Notes: a model not told the origin generated them from the letters alone. A DNA stretch of 41,457 nucleotides from Clostridiales bacterium (GCA_015056325.1 SVGL01000016.1:1-41457), one strand, 5' to 3'. Shown: positions 1 to 7,666, counted from the stretch's first letter. Made by a program: numbers and translations.

Positions 1-102
1 CTTGTTCTGGAAGCCCTTCTCGGCGAAGAAGGCCTGCTCGGAAGCGGAGAACACGAATTCGTTGCCACAGTCACGGCAAACAAGGGTTTCATCCTGGTAC
101 AT
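1..102 (-). CDS. Zinc-ribbon domain protein, 5' part only (zf-trcl-like)
   Basis: Only the first 34 codons are inside the window; the rest runs off the left edge. The start ATG (102-100) has an AGGAGG ribosome binding site at 110-115. The N-terminus carries a CxxC knuckle (VCRDCGN) followed by an aromatic-rich segment ending in FFAEKGFQNK. This matches the N-terminal half of the short probable zinc-binding proteins common in Clostridia, whose second CxxC lies further on. The biochemical role of that family is unknown. It is transcribed divergently from the XRE regulator gene and has its own extended -10 promoter and a folded leader. Confidence 0.75.
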   Translation of the reverse strand, partial: MYQDETLVCRDCGNEFVFSASEQAFFAEKGFQNK

Positions 103-120
103 GGGGATACCTCCTAAAAT

Positions 121-180
121 TATGTCACCCACACCTATGCATTTAGTTTCACTGCTTCCATAGGGTCAAGTGACACCGAG
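121..180 (-). other. Folded leader of the zinc-ribbon gene
   Basis: Nested complementary segments lie between the promoter and the ribosome binding site. An outer stem is formed by 123-128 with 170-175 (TGTCAC/GTGACA). An inner stem is formed by 134-139 with 159-164 (CCTATG/CATAGG), with an asymmetric internal loop between them and a short apical GCA/TGC pairing. I could not match it to any riboswitch consensus I know. It may be a regulatory leader, but coincidence is possible. Confidence 0.35.
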
Positions 181-223
181 GGAGGAATGAACCGTGGATA
201 CCTTGGTTGGGCTGCACACATAA

Positions 224-232
224 TTATACCAC
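224..232 (-). promoter_or_regulatory. Extended -10 promoter of the zinc-ribbon gene
   Basis: On the minus strand the sequence reads TGGTATAAT, a perfect -10 hexamer preceded by the TG of an extended -10 element. No good -35 hexamer lies 16-18 bases upstream, as is usual for extended -10 promoters. Transcription would start near 217, giving a leader of about 115 bases before the ATG at 102. Confidence 0.6.
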
Positions 233-385
233 GTCTGCCCAGAAAAGTACAGTCCTTTTGCAAATTTTTTCTACCCCGCCCCCGCCGCCAGTTCCCCGAA
301 TCACTTCGTCAGAAAAATTTTACTCAATCATTCTTGTAGAAGTATTCCCTTCTTTTGTTTCGTGTATTTTTCCACACTTGTCGCC

Positions 386-391
386 TATAAT
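386..391 (+). promoter_or_regulatory. -10 element of the XRE regulator gene
   Basis: A perfect TATAAT lies 50 bases before the regulator start codon in an AT-richer stretch. The -35 region is weak. With the minus-strand promoter at 224-232 it divides the 339-base gap (103-441) between two divergent genes. The stretch between the two promoters (233-360) holds no gene I can support. Confidence 0.5.
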
Positions 392-441
392 ACTTCTTAC
401 AGGCAAGATTTTTCGACGAATTGTCAGACAGGAGAACTCAT

Positions 442-762
442 ATGGTTGATTACAAGGATTTGGGTGAGCGCATCCGTACCCTGCGCCGCAAGCGTTCCCT
501 CACGCAGGAGGAGCTGGCTGAACAGGTCGGGATTTCTGCATCCTTCATGGGACATATCGAGCGCGGCAGCCGTGTTGCCAGCCTGGAAACCCTCGTCGCT
601 CTGTGCAACAACCTGAAAACCACCCCCCAGTATCTGCTCAGCGCCAGCCTGGATGATGATCTGATGAATCACATGCCATCTGATTTCAGCCCTGAACAGC
701 GCAGCAAGCTCAGTGCATTCCTGCGCGTTGCTCAGGATACAATTGAACACTGGTCTGAATGA
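442..762 (+). CDS. XRE-family helix-turn-helix regulator
   Basis: A 106-residue protein starting at ATG 442, chosen because AGGAG sits at 430-434. Residues 5-62 form a Cro/C1-type HTH domain: an opening helix (LGERIRTLRRKRSLTQEELA), a recognition helix around VGISASFMGHIERGSR, and the family-typical SLETLVALCNNL segment. The C-terminal 40 residues (DLMNHMPSDFSPEQRSK onward) are helical with no recognised sensor domain. It would bind DNA as a dimer. Targets are unknown; the divergent zinc-ribbon gene and the small gene 50 bases downstream are the obvious candidates. Such stand-alone XRE proteins are often autoregulatory, but no clear operator palindrome was identified. Confidence 0.9.
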   Translation: MVDYKDLGERIRTLRRKRSLTQEELAEQVGISASFMGHIERGSRVASLETLVALCNNLKTTPQYLLSASLDDDLMNHMPSDFSPEQRSKLSAFLRVAQDTIEHWSE

Positions 763-812
763 GCCGGCACACCAATCCAGATATCTAGATGCAGCATAAA
801 GGAGGACAAACC

Positions 813-1049
813 ATGGATATCCAGAAAATCATCTCTGACGTTGTTGCCAAGCTGAAGGCTGATGACAGCCTGCTGGAAAGCTTCCAGAAGAATCCTACCA
901 AGGTGCTGGAAAAGCTGGTGGGCGTTGACCTGCCCGACGACAAGATCGACCCCATCATCAAGGGCATCAAGGCCAAACTGAACCTGGACGACCTGGCCGA
1001 AAAGGCTGAGGGCATCATGGGGGCACTGGGCGGTCTGTTTAAGAAATAA
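813..1049 (+). CDS. Small helical protein of unknown function (78 aa)
   Basis: The start at 813 is preceded by AAAGGAGG ending at 805. An in-frame ATG at 789 lies before this ribosome binding site and is rejected. The protein has an N-terminal amphipathic helix (IISDVVAKLKADDSLLESF), a short NPTKVLEKLVGVDLPDD segment, a second helix and a glycine-rich tail (IMGALGGLFKK). I have the impression of similar small proteins in Clostridia but cannot name a family. The organisation loosely recalls Nif11-type leader peptides: two helices, a VDLPDD turn and a Gly-Gly near the end. No modifying enzyme is nearby. It follows the XRE gene by 50 bases and is probably co-transcribed with it. Confidence 0.75.
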   Translation: MDIQKIISDVVAKLKADDSLLESFQKNPTKVLEKLVGVDLPDDKIDPIIKGIKAKLNLDDLAEKAEGIMGALGGLFKK

Positions 1050-1155
1050 GCAGGCAGCCTGCCGTTCCCCCAACTCGCGATTGAGTTGACTAAGGGGCCC
1101 GGTACTGACTTCCTCGTGCTCATCGCTCGGGCTGTCAGGTACGCATCACCCCATA

Positions 1156-1190
1156 AAAAGGAGCTGTTGCATCACGCAGCAGCTCCTTTT
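1156..1190. terminator. Bidirectional rho-independent terminator
   Basis: GGAGCTGTTGC pairs with GCAGCAGCTCC across the 5-base loop ATCAC with one G-U wobble. The stem is flanked by AAAA on the left and TTTT on the right, so a U-run follows it in either direction. It ends both the small plus-strand gene (stop 1049) and the convergent GH43 gene (stop 1193). Confidence 0.85.
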
Positions 1191-1192
1191 AC

Positions 1193-2149
1193 TTACCTGT
1201 TATCCTTGACTTTATTCCAGTCATGGGCCTTCATGCGGTCGTACTCTTCCTCGGTAATGGTCAGCAGCGTACCGTGCTTGAAGCCATAGGGGAAGGAAAA
1301 CTTCGCATCGCTTCGGACGAAATCGCCGCTCTTCATGCTCGGCGCAACGAAAGGCACATAGCCCTGACCCGCGCCCTTCACGCCATAGTAGTCGATGAAC
1401 AGGCACCATCTTCCATCGTCCAGCTGAACGGCAGTGGGCGCCTCGTACATACCGGCTTCTACGGTTTCCATGGACTTGTCGAAGTCCTCTACCCGCGTCC
1501 AGGGGCCGGTAACGTGGTCGCTGACCAGCTCGATCATCCGGTGCGGGTTACCCTCGGACTTCACGAACAGGTAGTACTTGCCGTCCTCTTCATACATCGC
1601 AGAGTCAATGCAGCCGCTGTCCTCCTTACGGTAGAGCAGTGCAGGCTTGGTGTAGTTGACAAAATCCTTCGTGCGGGAGTAATAAATCGCCATGGGGCCG
1701 TAGTTGTTGTCGGCGTGGCAGTAGCTCCAGTGGAGGACGTAATCCTTGTGCTCCGGGTCATAGATGATGTCCGGCGCCCAGATGCAGCCGCAGCCCTCGT
1801 CACCAAGTCGGATCATCTCCTGCTCAGACCAATGGATGAGGTCATCACTCCACCAGTGGGCCAGATCCTTGGAGCCGTGGAGGTTGATGTTGCGCCAGGA
1901 GTGGTGGTACTTGCCGCGCATGCCGTAGCTGAGGCTCAGATCGGTGGCGAAGATATGGAAGCGACCCGTCGCCTTGTCCCGGCAGATGGTCATGTCACGC
2001 ACACCGTGGTCACCATAATACGCCCACAGGACAGGCCGACCATCATTGAGGGCCTCCCAGTAGAAGCCGTCTCGGCTGATGGCGAAGTACACCTGCTCGC
2101 CATCTGGGGTGGTCTTTTCGCGGAAGTGGACAAAGAGGTAGTTCTGCAT
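1193..2149 (-). CDS. Glycoside hydrolase family 43-type beta-propeller enzyme
   Basis: A 318-residue protein without a signal peptide, so probably cytoplasmic. The start at 2149 is preceded by AAGGAGG; the longer frame begins before this site. The pattern is that of a five-bladed propeller GH43 enzyme. D52 in GVRDMTI fits the general base, D127 in IWAPDIIYD the pKa-setting Asp, and E236 in MYEAPT the proton donor. H292 in FKHGT fits the conserved C-terminal His. GH43 members remove arabinose, xylose or galactose from plant polysaccharide fragments; the substrate cannot be assigned here. It lies downstream of hpf with a terminator-like hairpin just in front of its ribosome binding site, so expression is likely separate or attenuated. 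Confidence 0.85.
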   Translation of the reverse strand: MQNYLFVHFREKTTPDGEQVYFAISRDGFYWEALNDGRPVLWAYYGDHGVRDMTICRDKATGRFHIFATDLSLSYGMRGKYHHSWRNINLHGSKDLAHWWSDDLIHWSEQEMIRLGDEGCGCIWAPDIIYDPEHKDYVLHWSYCHADNNYGPMAIYYSRTKDFVNYTKPALLYRKEDSGCIDSAMYEEDGKYYLFVKSEGNPHRMIELVSDHVTGPWTRVEDFDKSMETVEAGMYEAPTAVQLDDGRWCLFIDYYGVKGAGQGYVPFVAPSMKSGDFVRSDAKFSFPYGFKHGTLLTITEEEYDRMKAHDWNKVKDNR

Positions 2150-2170
2150 GGGCTGTTCCTCCTTTTGCAA

Positions 2171-2206
2171 ACAAAGGGCTTCCGCAGTCATCGCTCCGGA
2201 AGCCCT
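2171..2206 (-). terminator. Terminator-like hairpin directly before the GH43 gene
   Basis: On the minus strand AGGGCTTCCG (2206-2197) pairs perfectly with CGGAAGCCCT (2184-2175) and is followed by TTTGTTT. The ribosome binding site of the GH43 gene begins about 7 bases later. It may end the hpf transcript, or act as an attenuator for any transcript entering the GH43 gene, since there is no room for a promoter after it. The remaining hpf-GH43 spacer (2207-2346) contains a TTGACA at about 2313-2318 without a convincing -10. Confidence 0.5.
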
Positions 2207-2346
2207 GAACGTCGATTCCTCGACTTTATTTATTCCATCTTTTATTCAATTTTCCTTCATCTATGTTGAAATTACGTCTGTTTTCTACACAGGCTTTCGG
2301 CTGTCAACATTCAGGTCGGGCGATTCAATCCGCCCAGGCTATCCCG

Positions 2347-2895
2347 TTATGCTTCGGGTTCAAGAAGACCCAGTCCGCCGTCCTTGCGCTGGTAGAGGAT
2401 GTTGGTTCTCTCGGTTTCCACGTTGACGAATGCGAAGAAGCTATGACCCAGGAGTTCCATCTCGACCGCCGCGTCCTCCACGGACATGGGGCGCACGGGG
2501 AAGGTCTTCCGACGGACGATCTCGGGCGCGCCAGCCTCAGGCAAGGCTTCGTCCTCGATATACTCGGGTTCGGGGGCTGCAAAGGCGTCTTCCTTCAGAC
2601 GCTTGCCCAGCTTGGTACGGTGACGGTGAATTTGACGCTCGATTTTTGCCAGTGCCTGGTCGATAGCCAGGAAGAGGTTCTCCGGTTCGGAGGCTTCGGC
2701 GCGCAGGAATACGTTATTGCCCATCGGTACAGTAATTTCAACGACGCGGAGGTCACGCTTTGCTTCCTTGCTCAGCCGGATCTGCATCTCGGTATCAGGC
2801 AGGAGGTAGCGGCCCATCTTCTCGGTCTTTTTCTCGATGCGGCGGGTAACGTTGGGGGATACCGTCATATTCTTCGCATAAATCGTCAACTTCAT
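2347..2895 (-). CDS. hpf: Ribosome hibernation promoting factor, long form
   Basis: A 182-residue protein of the long HPF/YfiA (RaiA) type. Residues 1 to about 100 form the S30AE domain (start MKLTIYAKNMTVS; basic helix IERQIHRHRTKLGKRL) that binds the decoding centre of the 30S subunit. An acidic linker (about 105-125) follows. The C-terminal dimerisation domain (about 127-182; RRKTFPVRPMSVEDAAVEME, SFFAFVN) drives 100S ribosome dimers in stationary phase. The start at 2895 has AAAGGAG upstream. The leader is about 210 bases long and rich in base-pairing, which fits the raiA RNA known to precede such genes. A sigma-A-like promoter lies at 3112-3139. Confidence 0.95.
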   Translation of the reverse strand: MKLTIYAKNMTVSPNVTRRIEKKTEKMGRYLLPDTEMQIRLSKEAKRDLRVVEITVPMGNNVFLRAEASEPENLFLAIDQALAKIERQIHRHRTKLGKRLKEDAFAAPEPEYIEDEALPEAGAPEIVRRKTFPVRPMSVEDAAVEMELLGHSFFAFVNVETERTNILYQRKDGGLGLLEPEA

Positions 2896-2914
2896 AGGGG
2901 TGCTCCTTTCGCAG

Positions 2915-3105
2915 ATAAACTCTCAAATGCGGAAGCACTCATAGTTGAGCAAATACGGAGCTGCTATCAGAGCTTCCGCTCCTGATGATGCGCCACTGGC
3001 ATCACGCCCTTTCTGATCTGGTTGCGCATTGTTTGGGCCTTTATCGCCCTGACGGTATGCGCCGGGGACTTTGTCCCGTTTTCTATAAGTGGGACTTTCT
3101 TCCCC
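2915..3105 (-). ncRNA. Probable raiA-motif structured RNA in the hpf leader
   Basis: The 210-base untranslated region between the hpf promoter and start codon can fold into several stems. Near the 5' end, GGGGA/TCCCC encloses GTCCC/GGGAC. Next, GCGCAT/ATGCGC encloses GGGC/GCCC, followed by TGATGC/GCATCA. A GGAGC/GCTCC hairpin holds GCGGAAGC, which is perfectly complementary to GCTTCCGC further 3', giving an alternative fold or pseudoknot. The raiA motif is an established non-coding RNA class of Firmicutes and Actinobacteria found upstream of raiA/hpf genes. The call rests on location, size and pairing, not on a covariance match. The 65-codon frame inside it begins before the transcription start and is not a gene. 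Confidence 0.55.
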
Positions 3106-3111
3106 TTTGTG

Positions 3112-3139
3112 ATTATACATTTCGCCGTCCGTCCTTCAA
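3112..3139 (-). promoter_or_regulatory. hpf / raiA RNA promoter
   Basis: Minus-strand -35 TTGAAG at 3139-3134, a 16-base spacer, and -10 TATAAT at 3117-3112. The predicted transcription start near 3105 defines the 5' end of the structured leader. Confidence 0.65.
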
Positions 3140-3207
3140 TTCCTGCTGCAAAAATTGAATTTTTGGAAGAAAATTTGCCATTTTGGACAAAGACGAACGT
3201 TGCGCAT

Positions 3208-3223
3208 GCGAAAATGTTTTCGC
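3208..3223. promoter_or_regulatory. 16-bp palindrome upstream of the hpf promoter
   Basis: GCGAAAA and TTTTCGC flank a central TG, giving a perfect 7-bp inverted repeat about 70 bases upstream of the hpf -35. It resembles operator half-sites bound by dimeric repressors, including LacI-type operators, but no regulator can be assigned. A second inverted repeat, TCGCCGAACG/CGTTCGGCGA, lies at 3253-3262 and 3277-3286. With the leader, promoter and cbp terminator these account for the 437-base gap at 2896-3332. Confidence 0.3.
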
Positions 3224-3290
3224 CAGCGGAAATCGTGCGTCATCGGACGTTTTCGCCGAACGTTCGGATGAAGAATCGTTCGGCGATGCA

Positions 3291-3322
3291 AAAAAGCCGC
3301 CGCACGTTTCCATGCAGCGGCC
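3291..3322 (-). terminator. Terminator of the cellobiose phosphorylase gene
   Basis: On the minus strand GCCGCTGCA pairs with TGCGGCGGC (one wobble) around an 8-base loop and is followed by six T residues. It begins about 10 bases after the stop codon. Confidence 0.9.
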
Positions 3323-3332
3323 GATATTCCAA

Positions 3333-5777
3333 TTAGCCGAGAGTAACCTCCACCTGATGCACCTTACCGTCCGCAAATACGGGCAGCACATTGCCGTCGA
3401 TGGCCTTGCCGTCCACGGTGACCGCCTTCACGCCCTTGCAGACGTGATCGGGGTTGTTGATGGCGATCTCGTAGGTCGCACCGCGGAAACGGCGGGACAC
3501 CTTGTAGCCATCCCAATCGTGGGGCACGCAGGGATCAATCTTGAGGCCGTACCAGTCAGGCTTGATACCCAGGATGTAGTTGCTGATGACGTAGAAGTTC
3601 CACGCAGCAGTACCGGTCAGCCAGGAGTTCTTTGCCTGACCGAAGTTCTTGGCGTCCTTGCCAGCGATCATCTGGGAGTAGACGTAGGGCTCCATCTTGT
3701 GCTTGTCGGAGATCTCCTCGCGGTAGGCGGGAGCAATCTTGGAATACAGCTTGAAGGCACGGTCGCCATGGCCGACGACGGTCTCCGCAGCGATGATCCA
3801 GGGGTTGTTGTGGCAGAAGATGCCCGCGTTCTCCTTGTATCCGGGCGGGTAGGAGGACACTTCGCCCAGCTCGAGGTGGTAATCCTTGTAGCCGGGCTGC
3901 AGCAGTACGATGCCGTGCTCAGTTTCGAGCCATTCCTCGACGGATTTCAGGGCCTGCTCGGCCTTGCCATCCTCAACGCCCACGCCAGCCATGACGCAGT
4001 AGCCCTGGGACTCGATGAAGATCTTGCCGTCCTCGCACTCCTTGGAGCCAACCTTGTTGCCGAAGGCGTCATACGCGCGGACGAACCATTCGCCGTCCCA
4101 GCCGGCGGTCAGGATGACCTGACGCATCGCGTCGATCTCCGCCTGGGCCTTGGCAGCCGCCTCGGTCATGCCCTTGTGGTTGTAGATGGCCACCAGCTCG
4201 GGGCCGATCGCCACAAACATGCCGGCAATCAGCACGGATTCCGCCACGCGGTCGTCAGGGGCATTGGGGTTGGAGAAGGTCTGGAAGCTCTCGCCGGGCG
4301 CGTCGGAGAAGCAGTTCAGGTTCAGGCAGTCGTTCCAGTCGGCACGGCCGATCAGGGGCAGGCCGTGGGGGCCCTTGTTGTTCACGACGTGGTAGAAGCT
4401 ATTTTCGAGGTGCTCCAGCAGGGTGCCGCAGTCATCGGGATTGCAGTCGTAGGGGGTGGCCTCGTCCAGGATGCCGAAGTCGCCGGTCTCCTTGATGTAA
4501 GCCGCAGTGCCGGCAATCAGCCACAGCGGATCGTCATTGAAGCCGCCGCCGATGTCATTGTTGCCCTTCTTGGTCAGGGGCTGGTACTGATGGTAGCAGC
4601 CGCCGTCGCGGAACTGGGTGGCAGCGATGTCCAGGATGCGCTCGCGGGCGCGCTCGGGGATCTGGTGCACGAAGCCCAACAGGTCCTGGGAGGAATCGCG
4701 GAAGCCCATGCCGCGACCAACGCCGGACTCAAACATGGAGGTGGAGCGGCTCATGTTGAAGGTGACCATGCACTGGTAGGGGTTCCAGATGTTGACCATG
4801 CGGCCCAGCTTCTCGTCCTCGGTGGTGAGGGTGTAGGCGGACAGCAGGTAATCCCAGTGGGCCTTCAGCTCATTGAAGGCCTTCTCGATCTGCTCATTGG
4901 TAGTCAGGCTGTTGATGAGGGCCTTCGCGGGCGCCTTGTTGATCACGCCGGGCGCAACGAACTTCTCCTCCACAGGCACTTCCACATAGCCCAGGACGAA
5001 GTTGTACTTCTTGCTCTCGCCGGGCAGCAGGGTGACCTTCAGCTGATGAGCCGCCATGGGCTGCCAGCCGGAGGCCACGGAGTTGCCCATTTCGCCGGTC
5101 ATGACGGCCTGGGGCGCGTCAAAGCCGTTGTACAGGCCCAGGAAGGTCTCCATGTCGGTGTCGAATCCGTCGATGGGGGCATTCACGGTGTAGAAGGCAT
5201 AGTGATTGCGGCGCTCGCGGTACTCGGTCTTGTGGTAGATCACGCCGTCCTCGACCTCAACCTCGCCGGTGGAGAAGTTGCGCTGGAAGTTCAGCATGTC
5301 GTCGGAAGCGTCCCACAGGCAGAACTCCACGAAGGAGGTCAGGATGACGTCCTTGGCCGCATCGGACTCATTGGTCAGGGTAATCTGATGTACCTCGGCG
5401 TCCTTGCCCAGGGGAACAAAGCTCAGCTGGCTGGCGCTCAGGCCGTTCTTCTTGCCGGTGATGACGGTGTAGCCCATGCCGTGACGGCAGGAGTAGGCGT
5501 CCAGCTCGGTCTTGACGGGCTTCCAGCCGGGATTCCACACGGTGTCGCCGTCCTTCACATAGAAGTAGCGGCCGCCGTTGTCCACGGGCATGTTGTTGTA
5601 GCGATAGCGGGTCACGCGGCGGAGACGGGCGTCCCGATAGAAGCAGTAGCCGCCAGCGGTGTTGGAGATGATACCGAAGAACTTTTCGCAGCCCAGATAG
5701 TTGATCCAGGGGTAGGGCGTGCGGGGCGTGTCGATGACGTACTCGCGCGCCTTGTCGTCAAAGTGGCCGTACTTCAT
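3333..5777 (-). CDS. cbpA: Cellobiose phosphorylase (GH94)
   Basis: An 814-residue cytoplasmic enzyme, the usual length for cellobiose phosphorylase. The N-terminus ([18 protein letters not shown], then YPWINYLG and [13 protein letters not shown]) is characteristic of the cellobiose-specific branch of GH94. The (alpha/alpha)6 catalytic domain carries the Asp-containing motif [10 protein letters not shown] at about residues 478-486, which includes the catalytic acid. It cleaves cellobiose with phosphate to glucose and alpha-glucose-1-phosphate, saving one ATP. The start has a GCAGGAGG ribosome binding site. It is a single-gene transcript: own promoter, own terminator, and a LacI-type operator across the -35. 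The product glucose-1-phosphate is the substrate of the phosphoglucomutase at 33391-35109. Confidence 0.93.
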   Translation of the reverse strand: MKYGHFDDKAREYVIDTPRTPYPWINYLGCEKFFGIISNTAGGYCFYRDARLRRVTRYRYNNMPVDNGGRYFYVKDGDTVWNPGWKPVKTELDAYSCRHGMGYTVITGKKNGLSASQLSFVPLGKDAEVHQITLTNESDAAKDVILTSFVEFCLWDASDDMLNFQRNFSTGEVEVEDGVIYHKTEYRERRNHYAFYTVNAPIDGFDTDMETFLGLYNGFDAPQAVMTGEMGNSVASGWQPMAAHQLKVTLLPGESKKYNFVLGYVEVPVEEKFVAPGVINKAPAKALINSLTTNEQIEKAFNELKAHWDYLLSAYTLTTEDEKLGRMVNIWNPYQCMVTFNMSRSTSMFESGVGRGMGFRDSSQDLLGFVHQIPERARERILDIAATQFRDGGCYHQYQPLTKKGNNDIGGGFNDDPLWLIAGTAAYIKETGDFGILDEATPYDCNPDDCGTLLEHLENSFYHVVNNKGPHGLPLIGRADWNDCLNLNCFSDAPGESFQTFSNPNAPDDRVAESVLIAGMFVAIGPELVAIYNHKGMTEAAAKAQAEIDAMRQVILTAGWDGEWFVRAYDAFGNKVGSKECEDGKIFIESQGYCVMAGVGVEDGKAEQALKSVEEWLETEHGIVLLQPGYKDYHLELGEVSSYPPGYKENAGIFCHNNPWIIAAETVVGHGDRAFKLYSKIAPAYREEISDKHKMEPYVYSQMIAGKDAKNFGQAKNSWLTGTAAWNFYVISNYILGIKPDWYGLKIDPCVPHDWDGYKVSRRFRGATYEIAINNPDHVCKGVKAVTVDGKAIDGNVLPVFADGKVHQVEVTLG

Positions 5778-5823
5778 TCAATTAAACCTCCTGCCGCATC
5801 AGATGCGGTTGTATTCTTCCATC

Positions 5824-5852
5824 ATTATAGCACAGCTTTTCATTCTACGCAA
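5824..5852 (-). promoter_or_regulatory. cbpA promoter
   Basis: -35 TTGCGT at 5852-5847, a 17-base spacer, and -10 TATAAT at 5829-5824 preceded by TGC (extended -10). The leader is about 40 bases and contains a short CCGCATCTGATGCGG hairpin just before the ribosome binding site. Confidence 0.7.
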
Positions 5853-5862
5853 ACGTTTTCGC
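5849..5862. promoter_or_regulatory. LacI/CcpA-type operator overlapping the cbpA -35
   Basis: On the minus strand GCGAAAACGTTTGC is a near-perfect palindrome centred on CG. That is the form of LacI-family operators and close to catabolite-responsive elements. It overlaps the -35, so binding would repress. Just upstream the motif GCTCAA/TTGAGC occurs three times (5861-5866, 5868-5873, 5892-5897), including a 9-bp inverted repeat TTGAGCAAG/CTTGCTCAA. This could be another regulator site or part of the holA terminator region. Confidence 0.5.
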
Positions 5863-5900
5863 TCAATTTGAGCAAGTTTTTTGCCATTTCTTGCTCAATT

Positions 5901-5928
5901 AAAAGGAGCTTCCCTCCCGGGAAACTCC
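5901..5928 (-). terminator. Terminator of the six-gene operon ending in holA
   Basis: Minus-strand GGAGTTTCCC pairs with GGGAAGCTCC (one wobble) around a GGGA loop, followed by TTTTAATT. It lies 8 bases after the holA stop codon. Confidence 0.85.
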
Positions 5929-5935
5929 CTATATG

Positions 5936-6943
5936 TCAGAAACCACTCTTCAGCGCGAAAATCTCCAGCATGGCGCTTTCCAGGGCGCCCTCCTGGTTCC
6001 ACCCGCCGGACTTTACCTGGTACTCGGCGTTCAGGCAAATCTGCACCGCCTTCTTCACCTGACCACCAGTGTAGCCGCTGGCCTGGCGCATACAGCGTTC
6101 CGCCGCAAAGGGCGCAATGCCCAGCCGCTGCTTGATATCGCCCGGGGAGAGCTTCTCAAACTGCATGATCTTGATGTGCTGCATCAGGCGGAACTGGCGC
6201 AGCAGCATCGCGAGAATGCCCAGACGGTCGGAGCCGGTGGTCAGCATATCGCGAAGCAGCCCGAAGGCCTTGGCAGTCTGGCCCGCCACGACAGCATCCA
6301 CCATCTCAAACACAGTGCATTCCACGCTGCGGGTAGCCACGGCGTGCACGTCCGCCTCGGTGACGGTATCGCGATCACCGGCAAGGGCAGCCAGCTTCTC
6401 AATTTCCCGGCGGAGGAGCGCCGTGTCGCTGCCCACGGTGAAGGACAGCACGCTCGCCGTCTGGGAGGAAACCGTCTTGCCCAGGCCCGCGAAGGTCTTG
6501 ATGATCCAGCTGTTCAGCTCCGCGTCCGTCAACGGCGCGAAGGAAACGATGCCGTTTGCCTTCTTGATCGCCCCGTAGAGCTTCTTGCGGGCGTCAGCCT
6601 TCCCTCGGCAGATAAACACCAGAATGGCGCTCTCCGGCACATTGGGGATGTAGGAGATGAGCCGCTCGTCCGCATCGGCGCGGCCTGTGAGGGCAGGGTG
6701 CTCCTTCACGATGACCAGGCGCTTGTCCGCCAGGAAGGGCAGCGTCTCACAGGCGGCGATGATGGCGTCCGTTGCAGGTGCGTCCATAACGGACTCGTTC
6801 AGTTCCTCCATGCCCTCCGGCAGGATGGCCTTACGCAGGCTCTGCAGCGTGGCGGCCTTGATGTTCTCCTCCACGCCCTCAAAGAGGTAGGCGCCCTGCA
6901 CATTGCCAGCCTTCAGGAGCTGGGAAAATTCTTTGCGATCCAT
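5936..6943 (-). CDS. holA: DNA polymerase III delta subunit
   Basis: A 335-residue protein with the usual length and organisation of the clamp-loader delta subunit. An AAA+-like N-terminal domain (AYLFEGVEENIKAATLQSL; LPFLADKRLVIVKE) lacks a functional Walker A motif, as is normal for delta. It is followed by a lid and a helical C-terminal collar (FGLLRDMLTTGSDRLGILAM; RQFRLMQHIK). It opens the beta sliding clamp during replication. It is the last gene of the operon; the start ATG (6943) is 3 bases after the upstream stop, with GAGGTG as ribosome binding site inside the upstream gene. HolA in an operon with transporters is unusual but seems incidental. Confidence 0.92.
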   Translation of the reverse strand: MDRKEFSQLLKAGNVQGAYLFEGVEENIKAATLQSLRKAILPEGMEELNESVMDAPATDAIIAACETLPFLADKRLVIVKEHPALTGRADADERLISYIPNVPESAILVFICRGKADARKKLYGAIKKANGIVSFAPLTDAELNSWIIKTFAGLGKTVSSQTASVLSFTVGSDTALLRREIEKLAALAGDRDTVTEADVHAVATRSVECTVFEMVDAVVAGQTAKAFGLLRDMLTTGSDRLGILAMLLRQFRLMQHIKIMQFEKLSPGDIKQRLGIAPFAAERCMRQASGYTGGQVKKAVQICLNAEYQVKSGGWNQEGALESAMLEIFALKSGF

Positions 6944-6946
6944 GGA

Positions 6947-7666
6947 TTACACCTCGCAGGAGTCTCCCGGCTTGGCCAGCAGTGCGTCGATGCGGATGGC
7001 GCGGGCCTCGCGGAGCAGGGTTTCCGGGTCGATGGCTGGGTTCAGATGGGTGATGACAAAGCGGCTGACGTCAGCGTCCTTGGCCAGCTGGGCCACATGG
7101 GTCGCAGACAGATGGGGCTTGCCCTCGGCCCAGGTCGCGTCGGTGAATAAGCCGTCCGCCAGGAGGAAATCAGCCCCCTTGGCGAAATCCACGAGGCCCT
7201 CCACCGTGTTGGTATCGCCGGTGTAGCAGAAGGTCTTGCCCTCCGCCTGGATGCGGTACATCACCGCCGGCACCGGATGCCGGGCCGCAAAGGCCGTCAC
7301 CCTCACCGCCCCCACCTGGAAGGTCTCGCCGGGAGCCACGTCGTGCAGCACGATCTTCCCGCAGGTCTGCACCGCCTTGCGCACCAGGGAGTTCTCGTCC
7401 ACCGGGGCATAAATGTGCAGCGGCTGGGTCGCGCAAGCCTCCAGGCGGTAGATCAGCGGCAGCACGTCCGCGCAGTGGTCGTAGTGCCAGTGAGTCAGCA
7501 GCAGGGCGGTGAGCTCCTCCGGCGGGGTCAGGGCCGTCAGCCGGGACAGCACACCGCTGCCCATATCCATGGCGATATGTGTCTCCCCTGCCGCGAGAAA
7601 ATACCCGGAGGTCGCCCCACCAGGCGCCGGGAACGGGCCGTTCATGCCCAGGATGGTCAGCCGCAT
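6947..7666 (-). CDS. MBL-fold metallo-hydrolase (RNase Z-like)
   Basis: A 239-residue metallo-beta-lactamase-fold protein. The metal motif THWHYDH supplies H59, H61, D63 and H64. Further ligands are likely in the AARHPVPAV segment, the CYTGDT Asp and the THLNP His. The start MRLTILGMNGPFP and the overall order match the RNase Z/arylsulfatase-like single-domain group common in Firmicutes. The RNase Z exosite insertion is not evident, so tRNA processing is not implied; a phosphodiesterase or other hydrolase is equally possible. It lies between MATE (15-base gap) and holA (3-base gap) in one operon. Confidence 0.85.
   Translation of the reverse strand: MRLTILGMNGPFPAPGGATSGYFLAAGETHIAMDMGSGVLSRLTALTPPEELTALLLTHWHYDHCADVLPLIYRLEACATQPLHIYAPVDENSLVRKAVQTCGKIVLHDVAPGETFQVGAVRVTAFAARHPVPAVMYRIQAEGKTFCYTGDTNTVEGLVDFAKGADFLLADGLFTDATWAEGKPHLSATHVAQLAKDADVSRFVITHLNPAIDPETLLREARAIRIDALLAKPGDSCEV

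Noticed and set aside
2923..3120. 65-codon minus-strand frame in the hpf leader
   Set aside because: Its ATG overlaps the -10 hexamer of the hpf promoter, so it would not be transcribed from it. The region is better explained as a structured RNA leader.
3183..6062. 959-codon plus-strand open frame opposite cellobiose phosphorylase
   Set aside because: It is the shadow of a GC-biased gene: low-complexity His/Val/Gly/Ala composition, no family match, and the minus strand encodes a clear GH94 enzyme.
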